In this document: piece by piece, positions 11,538 to 23,400 of the stretch
How positions within the stretch are numbered: the stretch's first letter is position 1
Layout: every line of letters begins with the position of its first letter
Assembly (NCBI RefSeq): GCF_037042905.1
Contig: NC_087247.1
Coordinates: 64,565,420 to 64,629,419 of the forward strand
Reading direction: 5' to 3'
Source of the DNA: Lytechinus pictus
Lineage: Eukaryota > Echinodermata > Echinoidea > Temnopleuroida > Toxopneustidae
DNA: 64,000 nucleotides
Notes under the pieces: generated by a model
Databases searched by the model: none
What the model was told of the DNA's origin: nothing
Seen by the model: the letters and a program-made list of their open reading frames with translations, nothing else
Position numbers and translations under genes: made by a program

Positions 11538-11999
11538 CTAAGTCTGCGCACCTAACAATTTGAGTTAGGATTTCACACGAATTTCTTCTTATTTCACAAA
11601 ATCTTTCAGTTAATAAGGTTCCTTATATTATCATGAGTAAGTGTACCAAATTTCTCATTGAAAAATGAAAGAAAATATAGGATTTTCTTGAAAAAACCTC
11701 GGGCAGTCATTTTGAGATTGAAAAAAAAAATGGTACCCATGTCTGCGCACTCATTCACTTTGCACACGATTCGGGGATTTTGATGAGAAAGGCTGCATTT
11801 TGAGGCTGTCACATGAAATTCCCAAATTTCATTATTTTTCCACCATTTTGAGTCAGATTTTTTTATGAATACCTGTCTATGTATTGCATGTGTAAAGTCT
11901 GTGTTCGTTGCGTATCTTCTTTTACTAGAATCGCGCAAATACGCGTGTGCGCAGACAAGGGGGACTGCGCAGACTTGGGGGAACTTGCCATACTTCGAC
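11538..11999. mobile_element. ~460-bp insertion in the left foldback arm
   Basis: The right arm runs directly from CATATGTCACGATTTACTGG to GACAAATTGGC, whereas here about 460 bp intervene. The insert opens GGGCCCTAAGTCTGCGCACC and closes with GCGCAGACTTGGGGGAACTT, suggesting inverted ends around GTCTGCGC/GCGCAGAC. The 131-residue minus-strand frame in it has no recognisable domain. Confidence 0.5.
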
Positions 12000-12900
12000 A
12001 AATTGGCTAAGTCTGATTTTTCACTTTTATGTGATTGGTGACATCACTAGAAACAACTTTCAACTTGGTGACAAATTTTAATGGTCATCTTGACCATGTG
12101 AGGGGTCAAAATGGGGTTAATAGGGGTAAATTTTTTAAATTGCCCCGATTGTGTCAAGTCATACATCAAATTGTTTGTCTTGTTATACTGAACAAAAAAG
12201 TGTACACAATCATATACCCATGACCTCCCGTTAAGAAGTTATGACCGGAAATGTCAAAAGGTCAACAAACTTTCGTTAAATGGCAAATTACACTGAAGGT
12301 GTTAAGAAAGCTTTTTTTTGTACTTTTTTATTTTCGATTTTGATAAGTTCATCTTCAAAAGTCCTTATCCAGAAGATATAAAGGGTCAAGACAAGGTCAG
12401 GAAAAGGTAAAAAAAACATTCATTGGTAGCCAAAATACACTAAAAGTGATTAGAATCTAAGAAGTTGGTTCTTTATTTTGAAGAAAGCTCTAAGAAGACA
12501 ATTATCAATTAGATAAAAAAAGGGGTCAAATGTGCTCACTTAGGAACAAAATATACACAACAAAAAAAGTAAGTCCCCCCTAAATCAAATTGCTGTAACT
12601 TTTGAACGGAGTTATTTTGAGATATGATATTTCGTAGGTGGTTTTCTACACCCATTTAGCAACTCCTGGAGAAAAATGAGATTGATCGGTTCAGTCATGC
12701 ATGAGTAATTAAAGATTGAATTAAAAATGACCATTTTTTAAAGTCACAAGAGTCGTTTTTCAGATTGTGCAAATACAAAGTTGGGCAAAAGTTGTTTTTA
12801 GGTGAATTTTATGGTGTTATGCTGTTCTACTATCCATCATTTAGGCACTCCACACACAATTTTGATATCGTATGTTCATGGTTGAGTGAGCACAATATCG

Positions 12901-13066
12901 CAGGGGCCGCGGAAGCGGGGTGGGGGCCCACTTTTTTTCCAAAAGCATGTACAAAAATGTAAAAATGACCATACGAATGTGATTTTTTTGCATGGTCAGC
13001 GCCCCCCCCCCCCCACTTTTGGCTCAGCTCCTCCCCCACACTTTGAAAACCGTTCCGCGGCCCCTG
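12901..13066. mobile_element. hAT-like MITE inside TA element copy 1
   Basis: The ends CAGGGGCCGCGGA and TCCGCGGCCCCTG are inverted. Flanks are TATCG on the left and TATTG on the right; the sister copy at 47765-47940 has perfect TATTG on both sides. It has C-rich and G-rich tracts. CAGGG...CCCTG ends with a 5-bp duplication resemble small hAT-type elements. Confidence 0.7.
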
Positions 13067-13136
13067 TATTGTGACGTATCATCATAGGGGTTTTTGGTAA
13101 TATCCTCTACAACTTGTTAGGTCATATTAAAATTTG

Positions 13137-13203
13137 AAAATGGTGGTGGCTCCCCCGATTATAGGCCCCTCCCCCATTTTTAAATCCTGGATCCACCACT
13201 GAT
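13137..13203. repeat. Short repeat ending GGATCCACCACTG
   Basis: GGTGGTGGCTCCCCC ... CTGGATCCACCACTG has imperfect inverted ends. It is also present in the sister element at 48010-48080, so it is an older part of this family. Confidence 0.4.
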
Positions 13204-15205
13204 TTGTCCATAATGCATTTATGCAGTATAAAGAGTATTCATTCCTAAGTTTTCGAATGTGCTCGCTCAACCATGGAAATGTTAAAAGTTCGGAAAGTGT
13301 GTGGTGATAGAAATGATGGATGATAAAAACAACAGCAATTAAAGTCACATTTGAAATCGAATTTGCCCCCAATATTCACCTTGTTACCCTTTAAAATGAG
13401 TCTGTGACATTGAAAATACCCATTTTCCCACTTTGATGCGTGCTCACTCATCCGTAAATAAACAAATCGATTTCATTTTTGCACAGAATTCTGCCCATAG
13501 GTTGATAAACATTACTGCCAAATGACATTGCTAAAGATAGCCTTGAAAAAAAGTTCCACCATATTAAATAAGGGGTTACTTATTCTTAAACATATGCACC
13601 CATAATGTACACAAGTCTACGAGAGAGGAAGTCAACATTTTAACAAATATGAAATAAGGGTTTGTTTCATGGACGGTTTTTGTTACTTCTGCCAACAGTT
13701 ATTTCATGAAACTTCGCACATCGCTTCAGAGTAACACTATCCAAAAGGCGCGCACACCAAAATAACAATTCGATACGGCACAGAGTGGGGCCAAGGCCTT
13801 GAACTTTCTTCTCATTTGCATAATTTTCGAATATTGTGTGCTCACTGATGCATTAAACATCGGGATTTTCATAAAAATCAAATCAAATGAACCATACAAG
13901 GAGGTTTGTGACAGATATCCATAGTCACAAATTGCATTTTTTCCAATAATGTAAAAAAGAGCTAATCACATTCCACATGTTCATTCAAGCGTGAATGTTT
14001 AATTAAACGCCTTTGAATCATTGAAGCATGTTAATCGGTCATGAACATAACGAAAAAGTTGATAAAAGATCAGTTTCAGTTACCAAAATGAAACAATACT
14101 TGCCTATGATATTTGAAAATCGTATTTTTTGTTTTAAATAAATCTTCATTGAACCGTGAAACGATGAATATTTTTTAAGATACTCTTCCCCAAAATAATT
14201 GTCATCATATTCTATCATTTTTATTGATGAAAATGTGTAAAAAAATCCAATTATAGCAAATTTGGACTTGTGTTTATTCAACCGTGAAATTTAGCCAAAA
14301 AATTGTATCGTCTTTTAGAAAGTACCTTTTACAAGCCTTCTGACTATATTTCAAGATGAGAATGTGGAATCAGTTCCAATAAAATAGAATCAAAGTCATG
14401 ATTTTTGGCTTGTGACTTTTGAAAAGTGACATTTTTGCCTTCTGACGGTGCTCACTGAGGCATGACGTAAAATACGTCCATAACATTTACTCAGAGGGTA
14501 GCTTATAAAATTACCTACACGCTCATGTAAAAATATATCAAAAACTCGCATTGGTTCGGAAATTATTGATGTTTGTTCAAGGGGGGACTTACTTTTTTTG
14601 TTGTGTATAGATAAACAGAGATAGACGTCGAATACATTCAGTGTGGTATCATATTATTGCAGGAATACCTTGAAACGACTTGACAAACCCTAATGCCCTT
14701 GAATCATATCATCTTCATGATGTTATAAGTGCAACCAGCTCTTTCCGAGTTTCTTGATTTAGGAATTCAATTCAAGTTCAATTCATTTTCAATTTTTACT
14801 AGTCTTTGATATGTAAAGATACATTTCATCCATTTGGTTTGTACAGAATATTTTATCAACAGAAAATATTGTAATGTATTGGGGTATATGTGCAATACTA
14901 TGTTAACAGAGTAAACACATCGATTGATCAGAAGAGCTCCCACTTTAGCTCCTATAAGAAAGATGCCTAACATCTTATTTGGATTAACTTACGAATAAGA
15001 TAATGAGGTTAGGATTGAGGATGATATTATAAGCTGGGCTCCAATTTCTCCTTAATTAATATTAATGTGTGATGGTTATATTATTTCTGACAAAGAGTCA
15101 ACATCGTGCAGGCATGCTCATTGTAGTCAGTCATGGGTGTCCATCATAGTGTGATATATTCTGACCACTCATTCTCTGGAGCCAAGAAGGACTACACATT
15201 TCCGA

Positions 15206-15605
15206 TTACGTGCCGTCATTAACATGGCTTGTACTATTTTATCAAGTGTGTTTTTTCTAGAGCATACAACGTGAAACTAAACTTAATACCAGTTCTCACG
15301 ATAGTAATGTGCATAGATGCAGATTTTTTAGTTCTTTTGTCGTTCTTGTTTTTTCCTACTTGCTGCACTACTTGGATGTTGCTAGAAAGAATAATCACAT
15401 TTGTCATTGAAGTAAACCACGGCCATACCACAGCGGGGGGGGGGGGGGGGGGGGAGGGGGAGGGGGCAGCTGCCCCCAGAAATTGTGAAGACTTGCATTG
15501 TTACTGAAAATAAATATAATTGACCAAAAGTATTCACAAAATCCTTAAATTTTACATTACAAAGTGCAAAAAGGCCCCAATGATAAGCTCAGAACAGCAC
15601 ATCCA
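15206..15605. repeat. Foldback spacer with long G-run
   Basis: Unpaired centre of the foldback. It contains more than 20 G at 15434-15470, in the context CAGC(G)nCAGCTGCCCCC, similar in style to the GTAGCCAGGGG...GTTGCCCCCC repeat at 61950. Confidence 0.55.
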
Positions 15606-16853
15606 CCAGAAATGTGTAGTCCTTCTTGGCTCCAGAGATCGAGTAATGGTCAGAATATATCACATCAGCATAATGGACACTCATGACTACAATGAGCATG
15701 CCTGCACGATGTTGCCTCTTTGTCAGAAATATAACCGTCACACATTAGAATTAATTGGAGCCCAACTAATCATCCTCATTCCTGACCTCATTATCTTATT
15801 CGCAAATTAATCCAAATAAAATGTTAGGCCTCTTTCTTAGGAGCTGGGAGCACTGATCAATCGATGTGTTTATTCTTTTAATACCCCAATACATTACAAT
15901 AATTTCTGATAATTAAAATATTCTGTGCAAAGCAAATGAAGGAAATACTTCTTTACGTATCAAAGATTAGTAAATTGAAAATTAATTGAACTTAAATTGA
16001 ATTCCTAGATAAAAAAAATTGGAAAGAGCTGGTTGCACTTATCACATCATGAAGATGACAAGATTTTAAGGGCATAAGGGTATGTCAAGTCGTTTCAAGG
16101 TATTCCTGCAATACCATGATACCACACTGAATGCATTCGACATATAGCTCTGTTTATCTATTTTGTTCCTAATTAAGCACATTTGACCCCTTTATATATA
16201 GTGTCTTCTTAAATAGAGACTTATCAAAATTAAGAACCCACGATAAATAAGACTTCAAAAATTCTAACCGCGCTTGTAGTGTATTTTGACTTTCCAATGA
16301 AAGTTTGTTGACCTTCCTGACCTTGTCTTGACTCTTTATATCTTCTGGATAAGGACTTCTGACAATGGACTTATCAAAATCGAAAATAAAAAAGTACACA
16401 CATGCATAAAAACACGGAAAATGAGCTTTCTGAACACCTTCAGTGTAATTTGCCATTTACTGAAAGTTTGTTGACCTTTTGACATTTCCGGTCATAACTT
16501 TCTAACGGGAGGTCAAGAGTATATGAATGTGTACACTTTTTTGTGCAGAATATCAAGACAGACAATTTGATGTGTCTTTCGACAGAATTGGGGCAATATA
16601 AAAAATTGACCCCTAGAGACCCCTAACATGGTCAAAATGTCCATTATAAATTTGTCACCAAGTTGAAACTTGTTCCTTGTGATGTTGCCAATCACATAAA
16701 AGTGAAAAATCAGACTTAGCCAATTTGTCAAAGTAGCCAGTAAATCGTGACATATGCTGCCTGACTATAACATCTTTGTGGCCCCTGACAAGAAAAAAGT
16801 CTTACAAGTAATAAATATTCCAACTCCTCAGTAATAAAAAATAATTACAATTA

Positions 16854-16859
16854 TTTATT
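16854..16859 (-). promoter_or_regulatory. Candidate polyadenylation signal of ASZ1
   Basis: Reading the minus strand past the ASZ1 stop, an AATAAA hexamer occurs here, about 410 nt downstream of the stop codon. It lies just before the foldback element that ends at 16770. AT-rich DNA produces such hexamers by chance, so this is only a candidate. Confidence 0.35.
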
Positions 16860-17265
16860 GTACCCCAAATCACTTATGATATAATCATCACAATAACATT
16901 CACGTAGACATGCTAGTCATTTGAAACTTCATCCCAATAAAGTTTGAAAGATTTACCTGCTTTCTTATAATAGGTGTCCTGTATCAAAACAAAACATTTT
17001 GGTGTTCTTTCTCCTACCCCTGCTCAATTATTTTTGTCTATATGTTGAATCCTTCACTGCTGATTGCAAGTGTCTGCATGTATGGATTCATTCAAAGTCC
17101 ATCAGCTAGCTTGGTATCCAGGAGACAATAAAATGACAGGACTAAACTTTACATTTTTTTTCAAATGTGTAAAGCAAATACTCTCCATGTTTCACACAGT
17201 TTACACAAGATATACATAAAAAAACACAGAACATAATGAAGGACTTTTAATCACCTAAGAAAGAA

Positions 17266-17412
17266 CTATCTTGATTTGTAATACCATGCTACACTTCCAA
17301 CCACCCCTGCAGCCATGAGCGCCAATAAAGTTTTCCTATGTATAGACATGCGTTGCTTATCAGGATCTTCAATCAGATCAGCAGGTACAACATCAGGGGT
17401 AGTATCACAGGC
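17266..17412 (-). CDS. ASZ1: ASZ1 exon I: C-terminal membrane anchor and stop
   Basis: The acceptor is TTATGTAG|GCC. The exon has 48 codons plus TAG. It encodes an acidic stretch (DTTPDVVPADLIEDPDK), then RMSIHRK, the hydrophobic helix TLLALMAAGVVGSVAWYY and the basic tail KSR. A short hydrophobic helix flanked by basic residues at the extreme C terminus is the known mitochondrial/outer-membrane anchor arrangement of GASZ. Confidence 0.9.
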   Translation of the reverse strand, partial: ACDTTPDVVPADLIEDPDKQRMSIHRKTLLALMAAGVVGSVAWYYKSR

Positions 17413-20400
17413 CTACATAAGGGATACAGAGAACAAAAATACAACATGAGTAATACTCAGGGGCAGGAGTAATCAATTGCCAATAATGCCATTGCAACAT
17501 TTCAATTTACAGAAAATTTCCAGAAAAATGTTTGTCAATATAAATATGTATATATACTATACAAATTTTACAAAAAGAAACCATTGAATCATTAGACAAT
17601 GTTGACAGTATTTATGAATTGCCACATTTCTAATTTCCATGAGGTTTAAATTAAAATATATATTTATTATTACCAAAAGACCAAAGAAAATATCAAAAGA
17701 AAGAAATACCCATTTACTAAATAGTATTGATAAAATAATTTTTGATATAAAATTCCTCTGAAAAATCATTTAATCTACAAGATCATATAAGAAGCAGTGA
17801 ATATCTGATAGGAAATAAAGATTGACATTATCAAAGTTAGTTTGGAAATGCAAACAATATAAGAGGAACAAGTTCAGGTAAGTCTGGTTAAATAAAGAGT
17901 CTAAGATTGTTTAATTTACCGAATTAATTTGTATCTTGAGTGATCTCAGTTCTTGATGTAACAGATTGGTGTTATTTAGCATTTCTGTACAGACCGTTGA
18001 TACCAGGTCTCGACTTCCAGGGTCTTGACGAGGATCTGTTAAGCTGTTGTGTCTATCTAAGTTGTCTCTAATGTGAACAATACTTGACTTGATGTATGCT
18101 ACATGCTTGTTGACATTGTCAAGGATTAAGTGGGTTTCTGGAAGACTGGAAAATAACGATAATGCGTCAGATGCACAAAAGGTAGCAATTGCTTGGCTTT
18201 TGCTAGATTCTGTATGCATAAAAATGAGGCAGCCAATGTTTTTGCTAGTAAGTTCAAGCAATTGCTAAATGACTGATGATTAAGCTATTGCTGAAAAGCG
18301 TATGCATAAAGCAAACATTTTGCTTGCGCATTTCAGCACTTGCTTGTTTTTTTTTTTCAAGCTCTGTCAGAGCAGCTTGAGCATTTGCTTGATCAGGGCG
18401 TTCACATTTTTTAATCATGTTTCCGCAGCTGAGAATGAACCACAAGGTGTTTCTTAAAATGCAAACTGAATGCCAAATATATTTATTAAAAAGAAACAAG
18501 TTAGTTTGTGACCACATCCAAGGAAAAGATGGTAAACAAAAGAAGTGGTAATTTGCATTGCCACACCTTTGCCTCCAAGTCCTGCCTCTTCAGTGAGTTG
18601 TGTTCGCACCAGCATGAGGCTGCTATTGTTCAAGCCACTAGCAAAGGGTTATGCATGAAATAAACAATTGCTGAAGCATGATTTTTGCTTTGCTAGCAAT
18701 TGCTTGCAAGCAATTGCTACTTTTTATGCATCTGACCCAAAATCAATCATTAGAGTGATGGCAACAATGACAAACAGAAAGCATATTCTATTCTAGAAAG
18801 GGTCATAATTTGATTCACATATAATATGACCAGTGTGCACAATCCTCCTTGAATCAATTAAAAACAAAAATAATAACTGGCTTATAGAACAATTACAGAA
18901 CATCAAGGACTACTCATCAAATTAATAAAATATTCATGACCATCCATTCTGCCTTCCTGAACAGAGGGAGATGCACAACATATTCTTATGACAAAGGCCT
19001 TGTAACACAACACTTATCAGTCAGTCGGCAAGCCCCTGTGTTAATAAGCAAAAAGAGCAAGATTTATCCAAGTCCTCTCGTGGCTGAATTCATGTCCCTG
19101 TAAAATCTCGTGAATTGTGAGACTTTCTTTCTCAAAGAATTTAACCACTTTTTCCTTGAGTAATATTAATTATTTTTGTACCATGGGCAAGAGTAAATGT
19201 TACTCTTTTATATTGGTCATTTCTTTAGAATGAAATATTTTGATAAATAAGTGATTTTTTACCTGAAAAGATGCATCAAACAGAATTTTCTTTCTCTGTT
19301 TTCACTAGCAAATTGTGCAACATTTTGTGTTTTAGGCACCAACATTATTTATATCATCAGAAAGCTCAAACTCTATACTTTCTTACAATGTTACTCTTGA
19401 TATGTGGCATCTTTTACATGGGTCAGCAGCCAGCTTTTTCCATCAAGATGCAAGACGAGATTTCTGAAATTTCTGAGTAACATAAAATCCAGAGTTTTGA
19501 TTGGCTGAATACTGTTTTCAAAACAAACAGGCGCGGGTAATTTGAAGAGATTACCACATGGTGAGTGTGACCTTGCAGAGGCCCAGTGTGGGGAACATTG
19601 GAATTTGCGTGGGTGTGTGGTCTCTATGACCAATCAGAGCGCAGTATTCTTGTTTTTGAGCTGCAAAATGTACTTGGCCTATGAAAAGCTGGCTGCTGAC
19701 CCATCTAACATACATCTTCTTATAAAAATTATATCATATTAAAGCTTAGATCTTCAGCTTTATCATGATCTAAAAATCATTTGTGCCCAAACAGAAATTA
19801 AGTGTGAAAACAACAACTTTTGTTGCATGAAAAAAAATATTTTGTTTCATGTTTTAGATCAAAAGTTTTTCCTATATTACATAGGAAAAACAACATCCTT
19901 TTAAAAATCCAAACACATGACCTGAAAGAACGATTCTTCTTCTTTACAAAGATACCAAAAACATGAAATTCGGTCAATATTTAGAGCAGCAATGGCCGAA
20001 TAAAAAGAGGTGTTTTGGTTCGCACCAAGCTCATTAACTATGCAAAAACCCTCTAGTCATGAATATCACTTGGATAAAAGAAGCTACTTTTTCAGGGCTT
20101 GCGGACTGACTGTTATTGTTTGATCTTGGAGCTGCTTAGATTGATTGCATTGATAGTTACCTGCAATTGATTGTGCAATCAACCATATGATCCATTGTTA
20201 AAGGGCAAGTTCACCCAGACAAAAAGTTTTGTTGGAAAAATACCAGAAACCCCCCCCAAAAAAAAAAAAAAAAAAAAAATTTAGTGAAGCTTTGATAAAA
20301 ATCCATCAAAGATTAAAAAAGTTATTAGAACTTATGTTTTGGATTTGTGACATCATATACGACCAGCTGCCCCATATGTCATGTAATGTAAAATGCATCA

Positions 20401-23400
20401 ATTTCAATTTTTAAATAGTTCATAATGACTAAAATATTTTTTTCTTTCAGGAGCGGGTGTAAAATTATTTATCTGTTATTATACTGAAGGTACAATAAAA
20501 ACAATATACATTTTTTGTGAAAATTACATTACACTGATATTTCTAAATAAAAATACATGGAAAGCTGCTTGCATATGTTAATAAAATTTTTCACTCTTTG
20601 ATGAATTTTCCTCAACATTTAATAATATTTTTCATAATAATTTCTGCTATTTGTACAATAAACTTTTTGTCAGGGTTTTTCCTCTCTAAGTTTTGTGTAA
20701 CAGATCCCTCATGATACTAGCCTATAATCTATGTGGAGGCTGCAGCTTTTGTCATATCCATAAAATGTCATTAATACCTCTAATGCAGAAGACTATGCAA
20801 AGTATCTGCGAGGAAGCCGCAGCTAATACACACTGGTCTTACATTAGTTGATGTGTTCTTTGGCATTTTTTTTTCATATGAAAAACCCATACAAAATCAT
20901 AGTCGATAAAAAGAAAGCAACAACCAATGCATGAACATAGTGCCGGGGACAAAAAATCACGGGGCTAGGGGTGATTTTGAGCCCGAAATGCTCAAAAGAG
21001 CCCAGGAAACTTAAGAAAGGAGTCCTGGGAAATTTTCATTCACTGCAATGTTAAAGCTTATCATATGTTGCATATTTCGGCAATAAGTTGAGAAAAGTAT
21101 CCCAATGAAAAAAAAAAAAAAAAAAAAAAAAAATCAATTTTTTGCCTGACAGAGTGTATAGGCAGTGGCTAGCATCAGACATACTATTTAGGTTAAGCAT
21201 AATAGCAAAGAAAAAAAGCTATGATACTAGTATTCCTCCATTCTTCTCTATCACACCATGTGGTTAATAAGACATATTGTTTATTTGGAAATTGCTAGAC
21301 TTAGCTTTCTTTATTGCCTATCATTTTGATATGATCATATGATTTTTTTAATAGGATTCATCATGATTGCTACTGCGTTAATGAAGATAAGAGGAACGTT
21401 CCAGTTCTAGCATTTTACTACAGTCAACTTTGCATGAACTAATACGATTCAATCAGAGGCATTCACAAAGCTTCAATATGTAAAGGTCAAGCCCACCCCA
21501 GAAATTTGATTTGAATCGATAGAGAAAAATCAAACAAGCATAACGCTGACAATTTCATCAAAATCAGACGTAAAATAAGAAAGTTATGACATTTTAAAGT
21601 TTCACTTATTTTTCACAAATTAGTTGTATGCACAATGTACACAAGAGAATCGATGATATCCCTCACTATTTTTTAAATTTTTTTGTTTGAATTATATAAT
21701 ATTTCAATTTTTATAGATTAATTAATCCATAATAAGGACTTCACTTAACCATAAAATGTTAAACAATGGTAACTCCACAAAAAAACTTTGTTTCACAGTA
21801 CAATGAGGAGAAAATTAGAATATTTCATATTTCATAAGATAAAATACAAAAGAAATGAGTGAGTGATGTCATCAGTTCCCTCATTTGCATACCGACCAGG
21901 ATGTCCATATAACTGTTTTGTGAAATTAAGTGAAATTCAAAAATGTCATAACTTTCTTATTTTACATCCGATTTTGATGAAATTTTCAGTGTTATGTTTG
22001 TTTGATTTTTCTCTTTTTATCTAAATCTACATTTTGTTGGGGTGGACTTGTCCTTTAATTATCATATCTTTACATGGTTTATCATGAGGCTGTTCATGAA
22101 TTGTTCCCCGGAAATAAATCAAAATTTCTTTCCGTCAGATAAAGTTGATCATTTACAAGTATGTTGTTTTCTACGAAATTCCATATTTTGTTACTGAAAC
22201 TGGATGAATCTGAAGGCATCAAGCCACTAATCTCATCTAATGTTAGTCAATTATTTCATGTGCATGATTAAGCTTTGTAAACAGTTCTCGTTCTGTAATT
22301 TTCACTTACCTTAAAACTAAGGATGGTTTCCTAATACTGTTTGGTTCCCATTTTTTCCTATGGATTGCATGTATCGACTCTACAATTCTCTTTCGATTCC
22401 CTACTTGACTCACACCAATCTGTATCAAATAAAAACAGACAAAAAAAAAAATCAAACCAATGATAAAATATATTCAAATCAAGAGAATTAAAATATCAAG
22501 AGCCCTTATGGCTACTTAAAGATGATGTATGCCTCTTGGGCCACCTATCTGTACTACTGTATAAATAGGCAACTACACAAAACCAACCCTCAATGCATTG
22601 GTCTAATTCATTCCAAATTCTAGCTATTTCAACATGCTTTCTGTAAATTCTAACTCATGTCAATAAACTTGTCCCTAACCCTGATCAAGGATCTACGTAA
22701 ATGAATATCAAGACTAAATTTTGAGGTAAGAAAAATACTCTGAAATATTACATGAATAACCAGGTAACAAATCTTTTTTTTTAATACCTTTTAAGTATCC
22801 GAAATTAATCAAATCTCAACAAGAAAAAAAAACAATTTTTACACATTTTCCTGGCTGCTCGGAATTAGTTATATAGAAATTGGAAGATCAATCTCAAATA
22901 TAGCAAATCAATTTATAATTTTGGTTGTTACTCAAAATAATCAACCAATCAATTGTAAGTTTGTGATTAGATGCAAGACTAATGACCAGAGCTGCCAACC
23001 TTGTGCAAGCAAAAAAAGGAATCATTATGGCAAAAAAAGGAATTTCCAACAAAAAAAAAGGAATGTGTTAAAACGAACCTTAAAACCACACGCGACAAAC
23101 ATCCAATGTAAAAAGTATTGTATGCAGTGAACAATAAAAAAAAAAAAAAATCTCTAGGCCTAGTCTGGGCCTGTTTGATATAATCTACCAACTTTAATTA
23201 AGTCAGTAGCAGGGCTCGAATTAAGAATTGAGAGGGGCAAGGCCATTTTTAAAGGGCACTTTCAGCTTGGGGCAACCGGCAAAGTGGCCTTGGATGCCCA
23301 AATATTTCAAGGGGTATCAAGGCCATTCTAAAGGGCATGAAGGCCACTTTTATTCTAGTCAAAAGAGCACCAAGGCAAATTTTTCTAAAAATGACAAGTA

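Larger units (their letters stand above)
12554..14607. mobile_element. 2.05-kb TA-flanked element, copy 1
   Basis: The ends TACACAACAAAAAAAGTAAG and CTTACTTTTTTTGTTGTGTA are inverted. The outer flanks are GGAACAAAATA on the left and TAGATAAACAG on the right. The homologous right foldback arm (complement of 16147-16170) shows GGAACAAAATAGATAAACAG with a single TA, so the insertion duplicated TA. TA duplication suggests a Tc1/mariner-type mechanism. No transposase ORF, so it is non-autonomous. Its interior repeats TTCATT(C/G)AA(C/G)CGTGAA and GCTCACTNA motifs. Confidence 0.85.
11501..16770. mobile_element. Foldback element with ~1.17-kb arms
   Basis: The outer ends AGTCAGGCAGCATATG (11503) and CATATGCTGCCTGACT (16751-16766) are inverted. 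The arms pair as 11501-11537 + 12000-12553 + 14608-15205 (left) with 15606-16770 (right); both total about 1.17 kb once insertions are removed. For example, GGAGCCAAGAAGGACTACAC in the left arm is matched by GTGTAGTCCTTCTTGGCTCC in the right. A ~400-bp spacer (15206-15605) separates the arms. No transposase frame is seen. It lies just 3' of ASZ1. Confidence 0.8.

Noticed and set aside
11606..12001. 131-residue minus frame
   Set aside because: It lies mostly in an insertion within a foldback arm and has no recognised domain.
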